A stretch of DNA of 14,744 bases from JALVIU01 sp964462295 (GTDB taxonomy: Bacteria > Atribacterota > JALVIU01): NCBI GenBank assembly GCA_964462295.1, contig CAYWXH010000036.1, forward strand, positions 1 through 14,744, given 5' to 3'. The translations under genes and the position numbers were made by a program. Positions within the stretch are counted from its first letter, which is position 1; every line of letters begins with the position of its first letter. Below the pieces are notes generated by a model. That model did not search any database and was not told the DNA's origin. It worked only from the letters and a program-made list of their open reading frames with translations. Positions 13,755 to 14,744 of this stretch are shown piece after piece.

Positions 13755-14744
13755 GTGAAACTAAAGGAAAAATTCAAAGGTGCATTAATTGGGACATTCT
13801 TAGGTGATTCTTTAGGAAAAGAGGCAGAAGGAAAAAGAAAACTGGAAGAGGATTATATTGAAAAAATAAAATCCTCTGATTATGTATGGGATGGTGATTA
13901 TACAGATGATACCGAAATGATGATAGCACTATCTGAGGCACTTATAGAAGATAAGGATTTTAACCCTAAAAAGATAGCTCAAAAATTTGTTGAAAATTAT
14001 CATTCATTTAGAGGTTACGGGAGAGGTGCACGAAAGGTAATAAAACTTTTGAAAAATGGGAAACCGTGGGATGAAGTGGCAAAAGAGTCTTTTCCTGGCG
14101 GCTCCTTTGGTAATGGGGCCGCTATGAGGATAGCTCCTGTCGGACTTTTGTATTTTGAAGATGAAGATATGCTTATAAGAAATGCAATACTTTCATCCAT
14201 AATAACCCATTATCATCCTTTAGGGGTAGAGGGTGGTGTAATTATGGCATATGCTGTAGCTATGGCAGTGAAAAAAGATCCAAGGACATTTATCCCAATA
14301 GATTTTGTGGATGTATTAATAGAAAAAGAACCTTATATAAGAGAGGAAGTGTATAAATATACCTATAGATATGAAGGGGAAGATCAAGAGACCTATTTTT
14401 ATTCTTTAAAACGGATTAAAACTTATCTTTTGGAAAACCATGTACCATTAAAAGTAGTAAAGAGACAGATGGGGACAAGTAGTAAGGCACACAGATCTGT
14501 TCCTACGGCTATCTATCTTTTTCTTAGGCATTTTGGCAATCCGTTTGAAGGAATACTTGATGCAATATCTATGAGGGGAGATACAGATACTATAGGTGGT
14601 ATGGTAGGTGCATTAGGTGGTGCATTGTTTGGATTGGATGTATTTCCAGGGGAAAAGATCGAACAGCTTACAGATGAGGGCAAGGGGAGATCCTATATAT
14701 TTAGTCTGGCTGAAAAGCTATGTGAGAAAGCAGGGTGTAGAGAG
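13755..14744 (+). CDS. ADP-ribosylglycohydrolase family protein (DraG/ARH), runs off right edge
   Basis: Mg2+-dependent hydrolase family that removes ADP-ribose from proteins or related substrates; cytoplasmic. A GTG start is set by AAAGGAG ending six bases upstream, 15 bases after the lipoprotein stop. All 330 codons to the window end are open, about the full family length, so little should be missing. Metal-site motifs are intact: GALIGTFLGDSLG near the start, YTDDTEMM (TDDT 50-53), and RGDTDTIGG (274-282), plus PGGSFGNGAAMRIAPVG in the middle. No signal peptide. The target is unknown: no ADP-ribosyltransferase or nitrogenase regulator (DraT) is visible. It is co-transcribed with the beta-helix lipoprotein. 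Confidence 0.85.
   Translation, partial: MKLKEKFKGALIGTFLGDSLGKEAEGKRKLEEDYIEKIKSSDYVWDGDYTDDTEMMIALSEALIEDKDFNPKKIAQKFVENYHSFRGYGRGARKVIKLLKNGKPWDEVAKESFPGGSFGNGAAMRIAPVGLLYFEDEDMLIRNAILSSIITHYHPLGVEGGVIMAYAVAMAVKKDPRTFIPIDFVDVLIEKEPYIREEVYKYTYRYEGEDQETYFYSLKRIKTYLLENHVPLKVVKRQMGTSSKAHRSVPTAIYLFLRHFGNPFEGILDAISMRGDTDTIGGMVGALGGALFGLDVFPGEKIEQLTDEGKGRSYIFSLAEKLCEKAGCRE

Overview
The window comes from a low-GC bacterium. Coding is dense, Ile is often ATA and Arg is mostly AGA/AGG, SD sequences are strong (GGAGG type), and intrinsic terminators and sigma70-type promoters are clear. The gene set (dppABCDF transporter, ATP-type PEP carboxykinase, dihydrolipoamide dehydrogenase, NRAMP transporter) and the codon choice fit an anaerobic, possibly thermophilic, amino-acid/peptide-using bacterium, but nothing here fixes the phylum. 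A run of exactly 100 Ns shows that this is a draft scaffold or MAG.

Layout. 1-592: no gene; a cluster of dispersed palindromic repeats that decay from left to right, then a tiny ORF and weak hairpin of doubtful meaning. 593-1987 (minus): lpd with its own terminator. 2096-7501 (minus): a complete dppA-B-C-D-F peptide-type ABC transporter operon behind a textbook promoter at 7534-7562, with a 13-bp direct repeat on it. The scaffold gap removes the 5' end of dppB. 7573-7992 (minus): a short gene broken by two frameshifts and a stop. 8061-9804 (minus): pckA with its own extended -10 promoter and a strong terminator. 9853-9963 (minus): the apparent C-terminal remnant of a cation/proton antiporter. 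9964-12178 (minus): an mntH-uspA-methyltransferase operon. 12300-14744 (plus): a beta-helix lipoprotein gene followed 15 nt later by an ADP-ribosylglycohydrolase gene that runs off the window. The mntH and lipoprotein genes are divergent and share a short promoter region with overlapping -35 elements and two palindromes.

How they work together. DppABCDF would import peptides (or another small oligomer). Their amino acids could feed central metabolism, where PckA links oxaloacetate and PEP and Lpd serves a 2-oxoacid dehydrogenase or glycine-cleavage complex encoded elsewhere. MntH imports Mn2+/Fe2+ and is translationally coupled to a UspA protein. I see no clear new defence, mobile or CRISPR system. 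The least ordinary items are the decaying repeat cluster, the two gene remnants, the direct repeat on the dpp promoter, and the pairing of a surface beta-helix lipoprotein with a cytosolic ADP-ribosylhydrolase.
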